Shown: piece after piece, positions 22,101 to 33,689 of the stretch | How the letters are laid out: every line of letters begins with the position of its first letter | Numbering within the stretch: position 1 is the stretch's first letter | Assembly (NCBI RefSeq): GCF_003086295.3 | Contig: NC_092042.1 | Coordinates: forward strand, 42,083,419-42,147,418 | DNA: 64,000 bases | Direction of reading: 5' to 3' | DNA from: Arachis hypogaea | Lineage: Eukaryota > Streptophyta > Magnoliopsida > Fabales > Fabaceae | Program-made: the position numbers and the translations under genes | Notes under the pieces: generated by a model | Database searches by the model: none | What the model was told of the DNA's origin: nothing | The model's input: only the letters and a program-made list of their open reading frames with translations

Positions 22101-24253
22101 AGATTCCTGGGACAACCACTCATCCTTATCCGACCACGGGAAGGAGAAGCACTCATATTATACCTTGCAGTAGGAAGTCGAGCAGTAGCTTCAGCACTAG
22201 TCAGAGAGGACGAAAGTGGACAGCAACCTATATATTTCACCAGCAAAGCGCTACAAGGATCTGAGCTGAACTATCAAAAGATAGAGAAGTTCACCTACAC
22301 TATCATATTAACCTCTTGACGACTTCTCCCATACTTCCAAGCTCACACCATTAAAGTTCGGACCAACCAGCCCATAAAACGCATTCTGCAGAAAACAGAT
22401 TTAACGGGAAGAATCCTACAGTGGGCAGTCAAGTTATCCGAATTTGACCTCCAATATGAAGCTCGGACAGCCATCAAATCCCAGTATCTGACCGACTTCA
22501 TTGCAGAGTACACTGACACCCCGAAAATCCTTACAAATTGGAATCTTTACGTGGACGGTTCTTCCAATAAAACCGGGAGAGAGCAGGCATGATAATAGAA
22601 AGTAATCAGGGAACCCAAATTAAACTCTCCCTGAAGTTCGAATTCCATGCTTCCAACAACCAGGTTGAGTATGAGACCCTATTGGCTGGTTTGAAGCTGG
22701 CTAAAGAGGTTGGAGCCCAAAAATTTATCATCTTCAGCGACTCACAGGTCATCACCTCACAAATAGCAGGGACCTACCAAGCCAAAGACCCTGCCATGAA
22801 AAAGTACTTGGACAAAACCAGGGACCAACTCGGATAATTCAAAGAATATGAGATCCGGCATATACCTCGGGAACAAAATGCCCGAGTTGACGCACTCTCA
22901 AAATTAGCCAGCACCAAACCAGGGGGCAATAATAGGAGCCTCATCCAGGAAATACTGCAAAGCCCATCAATCTCGGAAGAAGAAAATGTCCTAGCTATAT
23001 CAAGTCAGGATCAATGGTGGATGACTCCCATAATCAGCTACCTCAAAGCAGAGATACTCCCTACAGATAAAAAGGAGGCAAAGAGGTTAAAGCGGGAGGC
23101 ACAGTATTACACCATCATAAACGACATCCTATACAAGAGAGGGATGTCGACACCTCTACTAAAATGTGTACCGACCTCTAACACAAAGGAAGTCGTAGAA
23201 GAAATACACAGTGGCACATGTGGCAATCATCTCGCAGCACGGGCTCTCGCCAAAAAAGTACTCCGAACCGGATTCTTTTGGCCGACTTTACAAAAAGAAG
23301 CCAACGAGTTCGTTAAGACATGTCTACCATGTCAGAAGCATGTTAACTTTCACATCGTCCAACCAGAAGAACTCATCAACGTAACATCGTCTTGGCCATT
23401 CGCAAAGTGGGGACTCGACCTCCTCGAGCCCTTCCCCCAAGGATCAGAACAGGTCAAATTCCTCATTGCAGGGGTAGATTATTTCACAAAATGGATAGAA
23501 GCAGAGCCCCTAGCCAATGCCACTGCCCAAAAAAGTCAGAAATTCCTATATAGGAACATTGTCACGAGGTTTGGGGTTCCTTACTCCATCACCACAAACA
23601 ATGGCACTCAATTCACAGACGTAGGCTTTAGAAAATTGGTAGCCGACTTGAAGATAAAGCACCGATTCACATCCGTAGAACACCCGCAGGCTAATGGACA
23701 AGAAGAAGCAGCCAATAAAGTCATACTAGCCAGGTTAGAATAGAGGCTACAGGACACAAAGGGAGCCTGGGCTGAAGAGCTCCCACAAGTCCTATGGGCA
23801 TATCAGACAACTCCACTCTCCACCACAAAGGAATCACCCTTCCGATTGGTTTATGAAATGGAGGCAATGATACCGGTAGAAGTTGAAGAAGTATCTCCTA
23901 GAATGATCCTCTACAGTGAAGAAGCTAACTCCCAACTTCAAAGGGAAGAGTTCGACCTACTCTTAGAAGTCCGAGAAAGAGCTTGAATCATAGAAGAAGC
24001 ATTAAAACACTGTATAGTCTTAATATACAATCAAAAAGAAGTGCAACGAAGCTTCACCAATAATGACCTCATCCTACTCCGAAATGATATCGGAACAAGT
24101 CGACCCGAAGAAGGAAAGCTAGCGGCTAACTGGAAAGGACCCTACCGAGTCACAGAGGTACTGAGAAAAGGCTATTACAAAGTGTCTGAACTCAAGGGGC
24201 GAGAGCTACCAAGAGCATGGCACGCCTGCAACCTAAGAAGGTATTATAGTTAA
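19113..24253 (+). pseudogene. Tat-2 gag-pol remnant
   Basis: The frame starts MADNLNND at 19113 and stops at 19167-19169. Recognisable blocks follow in several frames: gag (19353-19760, KAFPTTLTKMVIKWFDSLPP), zinc knuckle YCEYHRIYGHPTNEC (near 20200), protease VDQGSSADIL (near 20610), reverse transcriptase (21309-22319, YMDDML in place of YVDDM), second RNase H (22589-22837), H2C2 finger and integrase core (23021-23743, with TNNGTQF where Tat-1 has TDNGTQF, so one catalytic Asp is lost), and the integrase tail (24041-24253). The match to Tat-1 is collinear throughout. Confidence 0.93.
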
Positions 24254-25623
24254 AAGTTAATAAAAAGATCGTAGGACAAAGGTGCACTCTTTTTCCTGAA
24301 AAAAGTTTTTTAATGAGGCACCAAGCCATGATCTACAAAAATTACCTTACCTAAGAAGGGTGAGCACACACATGTATATATTTGCATATTTTCTATTTTT
24401 GAATAAAGGTTTTTCAGATTTTCTACAAATTCTCTTTATCAAGATGCATTAATCTGAAACGCAAAAATTCATCGCCCGATTATAAAGCTACAGATCGAAA
24501 AAAGTGAAAAACCAAATTCATTGCTCGATCACAATAAGGTCGACAAAGATGAAAGCCGAATTCATCAAAGGTCAGGCCAAGAGAGGATCAAAATCGGCAA
24601 GATGAAAAGCGACATAAATAGAATAATGCAAGAAGTTATAAAAAGCTATCCATGAATTGAGATCTGACGAGGTCTGAAACAAAAATGGATCGCTAGAAAT
24701 AACTTAGAATGGACCGAAATAAAAGAAGTCAGACCAGGTCAAAGCGACAAAAAGTTATAAAAAGTAACCCATAGAAAAGAGGCCTGGCCCGCCCTAAAAA
24801 TGGATTACTAGAAATAACTTAGAAGGGACCGGCATGATGAAGTCGGCCCGACAAAGCTACAAAAAGTTATAAAAGTAATCTGTAAAAAGAGACCTGACAA
24901 GGTCCAAATAAAATGGATTACTAGAAATAACTTAGAAGGGACCGGCATGATGAAGTCGGCCTGACAAAGCTACAAAAAGTTATAAAAGTAATCCGTAAAA
25001 AGAGACCTAACAAGGTTCAAATAAAATGGATTACTAGAAATAACTTAGAAGAGACTGATATGAGAAAGTCGGCCCAACAAAAGCTACAAAAAGTAATAAA
25101 AGTGATCCATAAAAAGAGACCTGACAAGGTCCAAATAAAATGGATTACTAGAAATAACTTAGATTAAGACCGACATGAAGAAGTCGGCCCAAGCCGATCA
25201 AAAGGCAAAAGAGTTATAAAAAGTAAATCCACAACGAAAGAAGTCGACAAAACAGAAATCGTACTCTAGAAGGGACACAGCTCGACCCAAAGGAAGCCAA
25301 GACCTCACCCAAAATCAAATTACAAACACAAAAGGAACCAAAAAAGAAGCCGGATAGCAAAGAGCTCCAACACTCTTGAGATTTCTAGAGGCTCCAAAGG
25401 GTTGCAAGCAAACACATCAAGAAGATAAGCAAAAGCTACTATGATAAAAGGCTCAAAAGGCCACTCAAGAGTCGACCTCAAAGAGCTCAAGAAAGTTACT
25501 TTGTTTTTCTAAATAAGGTTGCTAGGAAAAGCAACCAAAATATCCAAGTCCAGACCACAAGATACAAAAAAATAAGAGTTCAAAGACCCACAAACAGGGC
25601 CATAAAGATACTAAATCAGAAAC
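24254..25623 (+). other. 3' UTR of Tat-2
   Basis: Non-coding stretch between pol and the antisense ORF. It is rich in short variants of gtcggc, gacctgacaagg and aaaagttataaaa. A regular tandem array occupies 24685-25240. Confidence 0.8.
24685..25240 (+). repeat. 113-bp tandem array in the Tat-2 3' UTR
   Basis: Five head-to-tail units begin atggat at 24685, 24800, 24913, 25026 and 25140, so unit length is 113-115 bp. Shared core: tagaaataacttaga, then gtcgg, then aaaagttataaaa and gacctgacaagg. Units 2 and 3 are almost the same; the outer ones are more diverged, which fits growth from the centre. Confidence 0.9.
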
Positions 25624-26667
25624 TTACAAGGGATTCAAAGTCTCCCCAGAAGCGGCATCCCGGGGAGAAGGAGGACGAGTCGCGAGAGGGACAGCATCCA
25701 CGGTCTCATCCGGCTGGTTCAAAATCTGTACATCAGGGTCCGACTCGGGATGGCCGACCTCAGTAGTAGGATTTGAAGAAGCCGGGACAGCAGAGGCTTT
25801 GGCAGATGGCTCAAGAAGAGGGTCTACGTCTACATCATCATCATCCGAGCCATCAGGGACAATCTTTCCATCTACTACAATGTTGTCCAAGCTGAATAGG
25901 GTGAGGTCGAGGTCAGGCACAAGAACTCGAACTTGAGCCTTCAAATTCTCATAAGTAGCATTCACGCTGCCTACAAGGTGGCCTTGGAGCTCAGTGTAGT
26001 CAGCCTGAACAGAGTCCAACCTCCCCCTGAGCTCTACCATCTCACCATAAGTTAAGATATAGCTATCCTTATGCTTCTGTGCCATCTCCTCAGCCAAATT
26101 CGCAGAAGCCACCGCAGCAGTAGCTCGAGTCTTCTCACCCTCTAATTCTTTCTCCAACTTTTTCACCTTCTTCTCGAATTCCTCCTTCAGCCCCTTAATC
26201 TTGTCATACTCCAAATTGGCCTCCTCCATGAAAGCCTTTGTAGCATGAACCAGAACATCCTAAGCAGTCCAGAACAAGGCCGCCCCCATATGCGCCATCT
26301 TAATGCTACTTCGGGTGATAAAATCCAAATGATAAAGAATGGAAACATCATCCGTAGGCACGGCACCATAAGGAGTAATCTAATGATCAACAAACCACAC
26401 ATCATCAAAGTCGGGGGCATCAAGGTTAACGGGCTCAACAGTCTTTGGTGGAGGACCGGCAATAGGAGAAGAGGTAGCAGCAGAGGTCTGGGGAGGATCA
26501 ACCAAATGGACCTGAGGAGTTGGAATTATCTTCCTCAGCCCGGCATACAGGACAGAAACAACAGCAAAAGGAAACCCCCAAGACTCACACCAAGGTCCAG
26601 GGGCATCCTTTGGAGGCAGTAACAGAGCAAAGATTCGGGAAAAATTTACAAGTCTAAATTTAACCAC
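25624..26667 (-). pseudogene. Antisense additional ORF (aORF) of Tat-2
   Basis: One minus-strand frame runs from ATG 26667 to the stop at 25624 with two nonsense codons (about 26380 and 26262). The first part (WCESWGFPFAVVSVLYAGL, proline-rich APDFDDVWFVDH) is followed by AHMGAALFWTA and a coiled-coil (EFEKKVKKLEKELEGE, QKHKDSYILTYGEMVEL), then the block NLKAQVRVLVPDLDL shared with Tat-1, and an acidic tail ending ETLNPL. Function unknown. Conservation of frame and block order in both Tat copies indicates a real protein gene on the antisense strand. The true start may lie further upstream in another exon. Confidence 0.75.
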
Positions 26668-27438
26668 AAAATGTCATCAAAGTTACCATCTTTTTATAGC
26701 CTATCAGCAAAGGGAACTATCAACATCAAACGTGTCAAGGGAAAATCATCAAAAGATGCAATCTTTTTCCAAGATCAAATAATTCGTTATTCCGAAAGCT
26801 CCAAAATCAAAAGAATATAGAAACGCTAACGACATACAAATCCCTAACAACATCAATCATCAGGAAACAGCGAAAGGTCATGCAAATTGAAGAAGCCCTA
26901 AAAAAAATGCACATTGTAGAAACGACCAAACAAACAGCAAGCAAAGAAAGATTCAAACTTTTCTCCCAAATAAAGACCCTAACTTTCTCAAAATCAGGCA
27001 TAAAAAAGAATGACGTGAAAAAATGTAGCAGCGAGAGGAAGATTGAATCAATGATGAAAGCAACGCCAGATGATTACCTTTCAAACAGTAGAGAGAAAAG
27101 TCACAGGCGAAATAGAAGAGCCAAAAAGAAGTGGGGAAGTTACGGTGAGCACGGAAAGGGAAACTAAAAAAATGGCACTTTGAAAATTCAAAAGGAAGAC
27201 ACAAAAAGGAGAGTAAAAAGGAAATGGCAAAAGAATTAATGAGCATTTAACCCTCGCACATTCCCAAGGAAAATGCAAGAGGCGCGTTCTAAAATTAAAA
27301 AGAGTTAGAAAAAACGTTCTGCATTCAAGCAGCTCTACAACAAAGATTAAAATGCTCGAACTCGGCTTCTCTGAAAGGATCGAAGTCCTAAAAAGGGACT
27401 CGACCTCAAAAGGAAAGACCGCGCTCAAGCAGGGGCAC

Positions 27439-27970
27439 TGTTCATGTCCTTGGTCAAGCTGAATGACCCAGACTGATTGAAGACAAGTCAACCGACCTCT
27501 TCAGGTCAGGATTACCTGACCTCTTCTCAAAAAGCTCAGCCAAATCGCCAAAAGAGCCCAAAGAGGGCCCAAATGAAGGAACACGACCCAAGTCCAAAGG
27601 CAGCCCAAGCCTAGAAGGATAAGAGCGGTTCCCTTAAAGATAAGATGACTCCGCTCAAAGATAAGATAAGATAACTATCTTATCTCCAGAAAAAATCACT
27701 CTACAACATTATAAATACACTGGAGTACCCAGGTATAACTCACACTCTGATTCTACTAAAAACTTGTTTAATACCCTTGCTAACTTAAGCATCAGAGTCC
27801 CTTGTAAGTACCACTATCCTCTGGTGACGAAGGATCAGCACCACCACCAAGTCCAACAAAGTCGGACACGGTTGCTCCGGCCAGCATCATCAAGTCGAAC
27901 ACAACAGCTCCAACCAGTACAGAAGATCTTGTCCGAGATCGATCTACAGTTTCAAGTAACCCTCGGAATA
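27439..27970 (+). repeat. 3' LTR of Tat-2
   Basis: TGTTCATGTCC to CCTCGGAATA, 532 bp; the terminal CA has become TA. TATA box at 27710. Confidence 0.93.
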
Positions 27971-29599
27971 GATACCAAAGTGCTCTTTCTCCACTCATCT
28001 AGTATCTTATTTGACCTTAAAATCTCATTAAAAAGTTTGGTTAACCAACCGATGCCTTTTTCTCCAAGGCCTTTCCAAACTTCAATTGGAATATTATCAA
28101 GTCCTACTGCCCTGCCTTTTTTCATCCACTTTAAATCCTCTTTTACCTCAAAATCTTGAATCCTTCGATAGTAGTCGAAGTTTTGATCTTCCTCCCTCAT
28201 GCATAACCAAACAAAGCCTGGAAGAGTCTTCTGTCCTTCATTAAATAACTCGTAGAAGTAGCTCCTCCACCTTTCATTGATCTTATCATCTTGAGCCAAA
28301 ATCTCTCCGCCTTTATCCTTTATACACTTAACCTGATCTAAGTCTCTCATTCTTCTTTCACGGTTCTTTGCAATTATATATATACATTTTTCTCCTTCCT
28401 TTGTGCCTAAGGATAGAGACCATCATATGCTCTTGTTCTTGCTTCACTTACAGCCACTTTTATCTCTTTCTTAGTCGCATTATATTTTTTCCAATTATCT
28501 GCATTGCGGCACAAAGACCACTATTTAAAGCACTCTCTTTTTTCCTTTATCTTTTCTGGTACACTCGCATTCGACCACCAAAACTTCTTGTCTCTTGGTC
28601 CTATCCCTCTAGATTCACCAAAACTTTCTTTTGCTGTTCTTCTAATAACTTCTGCCATCTCCCTCCACATATCTTCCGTGCTTGCATCTCCTTTCCACTT
28701 TGCCTCTTCTCCTACCCGTCTTAGGAAACTTCTTTGTTCCTCACCTTTCATCCGCCACCACCTCATTCTTCGGTTCTTCGTATGATGTCTTTTCTTCAAT
28801 GTTTTCTCAACATGAAAATCCATGACAAGCATCCTATGTTGTGTTGTTAAACTCTCTCCCGGAATAATTTTATAATTAATGTAAAATTTTCAATCGACTC
28901 TCCCCAGAAGAAGTCAATTTGAGGGCTTGTCATGCCACTCGTATAGGTTATAAGATGTTCGTCTCTCTTTATAAAACATATATTTGCAATGAAAAGGTCA
29001 AAGGTTGAAGAAAAGTCCAAAATAGTTTTACCCTCGGTATTGGCCACACCGAAATCATGGCCTCCGTGAATACTTCCACACTCAATCGCTTCTCTTCCAA
29101 CATGGCCATTTAAATCTCCTCCGAAGAAAATCTTATCTCAGGAAGGTATGTCTTGGACCAAACTCTCTAAGTCCTTCCAAAACCTTATCCTGTGTTGCTC
29201 GTCCCACTTGTGGTGCATAGGCGCTAATCACATGAAAAGTACCTCATTCCACCACAAGTTTGATAGAGATTATTCGATCACCCACCCTTTTGACATCCAT
29301 TACGTCCTTCTTTCACTGCTTATCCACGATAATACCTACCACATTCCTATTCATGCCGATCCATATTGTTTCCTGTAGGCACATGATGTTAATCTTTCTC
29401 CTTGTCATTGTATCCACCACTTTCATGGATTTTCCTGTTAGAGTGCCTATGTTCCATGTTGCAAATCTCAACCTTCTATCACTCCAATCGTTACTTTTAC
29501 CTTTTTTTTTTGAGAACTAGCTTATTTACCATCATTCGTTCACGAATATACAGGTACCCTTGCTCATTTAACACTACACCCGGGTACTGATGCAGCGGC
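27971..29599 (-). pseudogene. RTE-type LINE, endonuclease and RT N-terminal half
   Basis: Minus strand, upstream half of the LINE split by Tat-2. Near 29500 it reads RLRFATWNIGTLTGKSM, then INIMCLQETIWIGM and VGDRIISIKLVVE, the apurinic endonuclease-like domain; around 28950 is TYTSGMTSPQIDFFWG. After a linker (28521-28832) comes the start of the reverse transcriptase (27985-28350: ILAQDDKINERWRSYFYELFN, RAVGLDNIPIEVWKGLGE, LFNEILRSNKILDEWRKSTLVSI), which continues at 18537. Many stops and frame changes. The LINE 5' portion is cut at 29599 by a CACTA-like element. Confidence 0.88.
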
Positions 29600-30094
29600 T
29601 ACTACAAGATTCAAGCTGATTTGTGGAAGCTTTTTTCTTAATTTGTAGCGGTTTGAAACTCCCACAAAAAGTTTTGTAGAAGTTTTTCAAACCTCTAAAA
29701 TTTGAGATTCCATGAGCTTATTTGTGGCAGTTTTACAAAATCTCCAAGACATAATTTAGTGGTAGTTCTTTGTCTCTTTTGTGGGAGTTTTGAGTTGAAT
29801 TTTTTGGCAAATTTTTGTTACAATTTAAAACCCCCACAAAAACTAAATTTTTAAATAAAAAAATTGCAGCAAACTGAATGATTACAAACTATTTAAAATT
29901 AAAACTAAACAGATTTATAAGCTATAAACCACTATTTTTTATTGAACAAATTACATCAATCAAGTTAAAGATTATTTAACTTTGAATAATTCACTTAATT
30001 TACATTTAGGATTCAAAAGCTTCAACAACGCATGTGCACTAATCAAAACTGATCTCTAAATTCTTGGATATATGATCTATCTTAATATACAACT

Positions 30095-30417
30095 CAATGA
30101 TTCTTACTTCTTTAACTTTCTTGTCTTGGACAAAGGCAAAATTTATTTCTCCATGATCTCTGATAGCAAAGTGCTGAATTAATCTAAAACCTCCATTGTC
30201 GCAATCCATTGAGGGCAGTTAGATCCATAAACTCCAATTTGGGAGCCTTATGTATGATAAGAACAGAATTACCACCATAAACATTGATATGATTTTATTC
30301 AAGAGAAATGATTAAACAAACTTACAGGTTCAGCACCACATGCTCCTAAAGCAGAACCAATATGCAAAACTTAATCATAAACTTCCTTGTATGTGTTCCA
30401 AACATATGGTCCTACCT
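30095..30417 (-). pseudogene. Captured fragment of a long-chain acyl-CoA synthetase gene
   Basis: Three exon-like pieces in order on the minus strand: VGPYVWNTYKEVYD...VLHIGSALGACGAEP (30326-30416, ending at a gtaag donor), GSQIGVYGSNCPQWIATMEV (30187-30249), and DHGEINFAFVQDKKVKE (about 30100-30160, again followed by gtaag). This is the N-terminal part of plant LACS (AMP-binding family), where YVW.TYKEVYD, G.YG.NCP.WI and FVQDKKVKE follow in the same order. One stop lies in the first exon. Retained intron borders mean the capture was from genomic DNA, not from mRNA. Confidence 0.72.
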
Positions 30418-30864
30418 ATTACCATAACAAATTCATATCAATTAAAGATTTTTCTGACATGTAAATGAGTGGTCATAAAATAAAAGTTACCTTTTCATCA
30501 ACAAATTTTTGCCACCCTAGCATTTCAGAATATATAAAAGTAAATATATATACTAGGCTATACCTAGCCCATGAAAAAGATGTAGAAAAATTAAAAAGAA
30601 AAAGGAACAAAAGAGATAATTTGGGACAAACCCAGAGCCTGGCTCCCCTTCCAACCTCTTCTTCTACTCTTCATCATATAAAAAGGTCTTTCATATCTCA
30701 TTGTGAATTGTAAACCCCATCCCTAAACAATTGATGGCCTTGGCTGTCTTCAACTCGATTCTTCTCATCCTTTGCCTTTGAAACATTCTCAGAGCATGCA
30801 TATTCTTAGACTTTGAGAAGATAAAAAATAGCACAAACTTAAAATGCATGAGAAGATAATAATC

Positions 30865-30966
30865 ACCAGCATCAGAAAGCCCATATTTACGTAATACATA
30901 TGTTCTCTTCTTCTCATGATCAATAATAGCAATCTTTGTAGGAGTGCTGAGATACATCTTGTCAAT
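30865..30966 (-). pseudogene. Captured fragment of a glucose-6-phosphate 1-epimerase-like gene
   Basis: The minus strand reads MYLSTPTKIAIIDHEKKRTY then VLRKYGLSDA. Plant glucose-6-phosphate 1-epimerase (aldose-1-epimerase fold) carries a very similar segment, VYLS.P..IA..DHE.KRTFV.RK.GLPDA, in its C-terminal half. Roughly 30 residues only; sequence on either side no longer matches. Confidence 0.65.
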
Positions 30967-31322
30967 AGAATGTTTTGAGTTGAGAAAACAAGCTTATGGC
31001 CACATGATAAGATAATATAGTTCAATTGGCTTGTTCACTGTAGGGATCTTGAACTGTTTTTCAACCAAATCAATAAGTAATAATGAAAATTTTGAGAATA
31101 GGGACCAATTTAAAATAAAGACAAGCACACTAATATAAAACTCATATTGTAGTAAGACAAAACATGGTCCTAGCTCTTACCTTATATCTGAAATAAAGAA
31201 ATATGTATGATAAGAAAATGTGAATGAAAATGGCTTTGTAAATTATGATTGAACTTAAATTACTTAAAAATATTCCAAGTTGTACACAAACCAATTCCGC
31301 TTTTACTTCAATCAATTCTTCA

Positions 31323-31409
31323 GCGTCCCTTATATAGAGCTGGAAAAACTGAATTCCGAGTCCGGTTGAAGCAACCTCTTCAACATTTGAAGTAGTCCAT
31401 GATGCCAGA
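31323..31409 (-). pseudogene. Captured fragment of a glycolate oxidase gene
   Basis: The minus strand reads [16 protein letters not shown] then [13 protein letters not shown], preceded by a ttcag splice acceptor. Glycolate oxidase ((S)-2-hydroxy-acid oxidase) has [26 protein letters not shown] at its FMN-binding region. A single exon-sized piece of 29 codons without stops. Confidence 0.7.
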
Positions 31410-32343
31410 GTCTGAAATAATCACAATACTAATTGTATAAATAGAGAACATAAAACCTTATAATTCAAAGCTCGTTAGGCATAAATATGTCACAGCTCAG
31501 AAGCATGTATAATATTTTTGAGTGATCATGAATGTCATTTTGTCTATATGGTGAACATTACTAAAAAAAAGACAAATGAACATCACATGTAAGAGAAAAT
31601 ATAGCAACCAAGGAATACGGGTATAGAGAAAATAATTAATACATGTATAGAAAAAATATAATAACCAAGGAATGGGGGTATCTGCAATGCCTTCACCTAA
31701 TAATCAAGCTAAGTAAGGTCAAATTCAAATTATGCGTAAAAAATTAATTGTGCGCATGTAAATACAATCATGTGCAAAAAATTAATCCTGCAGAAAGAAT
31801 GCTTTAACAAACAACATAGTAGAAAGACAAGTTTTTATCAAATTGAAAGCAATGGCTGATTGCCTATCAAAAAAAGTGGTATATTACCTAGTTTACAAAG
31901 CTCACAAAAGTTCCAACTTTCCTATTGCATTAGCCATTTGCGGAATATAACTTCCATCCTGTAAATCGGGTATTCTAAGAATGCAAGAATTAATTGGAGA
32001 AAAGAAAAAAAAAAGAGTACTATAACACACAAAGAACGCATGTTTTATAAAACCTTAGAATATTATTACATTATATCAACCAAAATGAACTAAGATTAGC
32101 TTATATGAAACCATAAAAATTTTTACTATTAGCTTTAGATCAACTTACTTCATTAAACTCCACAATAGAACCAAGAAAATCAAGTATCTATCAAATCACA
32201 TGCCAAATTAATGAAAATGAAAAACAAAAAAAAACCATAACTTTCTCAAGTAAAAAAAAATTAAGGTCTTTGATGAATGATAAACAAAAGATGCTTATAT
32301 TATCAAAAATAATACCGAAGATGAATGTATGAACATACTGGGA

Positions 32344-32344
32344 G

Positions 32345-32408
<64 letters not shown>
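32344..32408. repeat. (AAT)n microsatellite
   Basis: About 21 uninterrupted AAT units within the CACTA-like element. Confidence 0.95.
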
Positions 32409-32410
<2 letters not shown>

Positions 32411-33689
32411 CAATCAACCAATATCTAAATAGTACTATTTATTTTAGTGAAATGGCCAAATATGAAGTATTTAAGTAACATGTACTTCCATTATAAATAA
32501 ACTGCGACAGAATAATCTAGAAACAATAAATGATTATTGAAATGGTTACGTTCTACACCAGTGTATTTGGTGTTCCTATACAATTTTTTTAGCCACTTCG
32601 ATTATCCCCTTATCCCTTTACTCTATATGAAAAAAATATAGAGTAAACAAGGTAAGTAACATAGCACCCAAGATTATTTAGAGAAAGAAGAAAAAGAAAA
32701 AGAAAAACCTAAGCATTATGTGATAAACATTTTCATTCAGCAGAGAAAGTGCAGTTTATGTGATCAGAAACGTAGCCAATTTGAAATTAACGAACACCTC
32801 ATGCAACATAGATGTTTTTAAATAAAATCAAGTTTTTAGGATTTTAAATATATACATTAGTATCAAAGTAAAAGAGTGTCGCAGAATCAAAATTTAAAAA
32901 TTAGCAAAAATCACTAATTCCTTACATATAATTGCTTAATTCAATTAGTAATCTATTATATGATCAGATTTAATTTAGAAAGAGCAAGTAAAGTGCATTC
33001 TCATTCACCAAACAAGAATTAATAAAATAATTAAGAGAATAAACAATTTATGAAATACTAGGAGTATTTGAGAAGTTGAAATAATGTTATTAACTAAAAG
33101 ATAATAAAACTCATCGAATGTTATATCATATAACAAAGTATTTAGAATATGAGAATGAAAAACAAAGAAAAAGAATAAAAAAGAAAAAGAGAAGGAGAAC
33201 CAGAAATTAATAATGAGTGAAAAGAAGAGCGTACAGAAGGGATAGAATGCCAATGAAAAACACGAGAGTCATTGGCGGAGAAGAGTTGACCGAAGAGATG
33301 CTTTCTTCCAATCTCAGAGGCTTCGGCGCAATTAGATCTGAAAATACATTGATGAAAGAGGCGCCTTGCCTCGTTCTCAGTAGCTTTATGGCAGAAGCTA
33401 AAAGAAGGTGAAATCTAGCGGCAATGATGGTGGCAATGGCAGCGGAGGCGCGACAGAGATGGTAGTGGAGATGTCTATCACAAGCTTAGGATTTTGGTGA
33501 GCTCTCACCTTTTGTTCTTTCCGAGTGTTTTCTAGAATTTTGAAGGAGTTTTAATTATGTGTAGATAACAGTCGGATTTTGTTGTTTGTTATTTTGTGGG
33601 AGTTATTAAAATATTATAGATAAAATATATTGTGGAGATTTTAAATCTTTCCTTAAAAAAATCCACAAATATATGTAAATTTTGTAGTG

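Larger units (their letters stand above)
18543..27970 (+). mobile_element. Ty3/gypsy LTR retrotransposon, Tat lineage (Tat-2), complete but decayed
   Basis: Complete plus-strand element of about 9.4 kb, with LTRs at 18543-19071 and 27439-27970 and an exact 5-bp TSD gatac at 18538-18542 and 27971-27975. It interrupts the LINE reverse transcriptase. Internal order: degenerate primer site (19072-19092), gag-pol remnant, 3' UTR with a 113-bp tandem array, an antisense ORF remnant, and a polypurine stretch (aagcagggg, 27428-27436) before the 3' LTR. The LTRs have diverged visibly and coding frames are full of stops, so it is clearly older than Tat-1. Confidence 0.95.
29600..33689. mobile_element. 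CACTA-like DNA transposon with captured gene fragments
   Basis: The left end reads tactacaag (29600) and the right end, inverted, cactacaaaattt (33689): degenerate CACTA termini. Three-base flanks are ggc (29597-29599) and ggt (33690-33692), one mismatch. Both subterminal zones carry copies of tttgtgggagttt and variants, typical of CACTA elements. The insertion is in LINE upstream sequence. No transposase is recognised, so it is non-autonomous. Inside are minus-strand exon-like fragments of at least three cellular genes (30095-30417, 30865-30966, 31323-31409) and an (AAT)n tract. Other coding-like pieces, for example 31888-31975, were not identified. Confidence 0.65.

Noticed and set aside
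24685..25240. CRISPR-like array
   Set aside because: Units are contiguous without unique spacers and belong to a plant retrotransposon 3' UTR.
33217..33411. Small plus-strand frame of 64 codons at the right side of the CACTA-like element
   Set aside because: No family match, no support from neighbours; could be a fragment of a captured exon on either strand.
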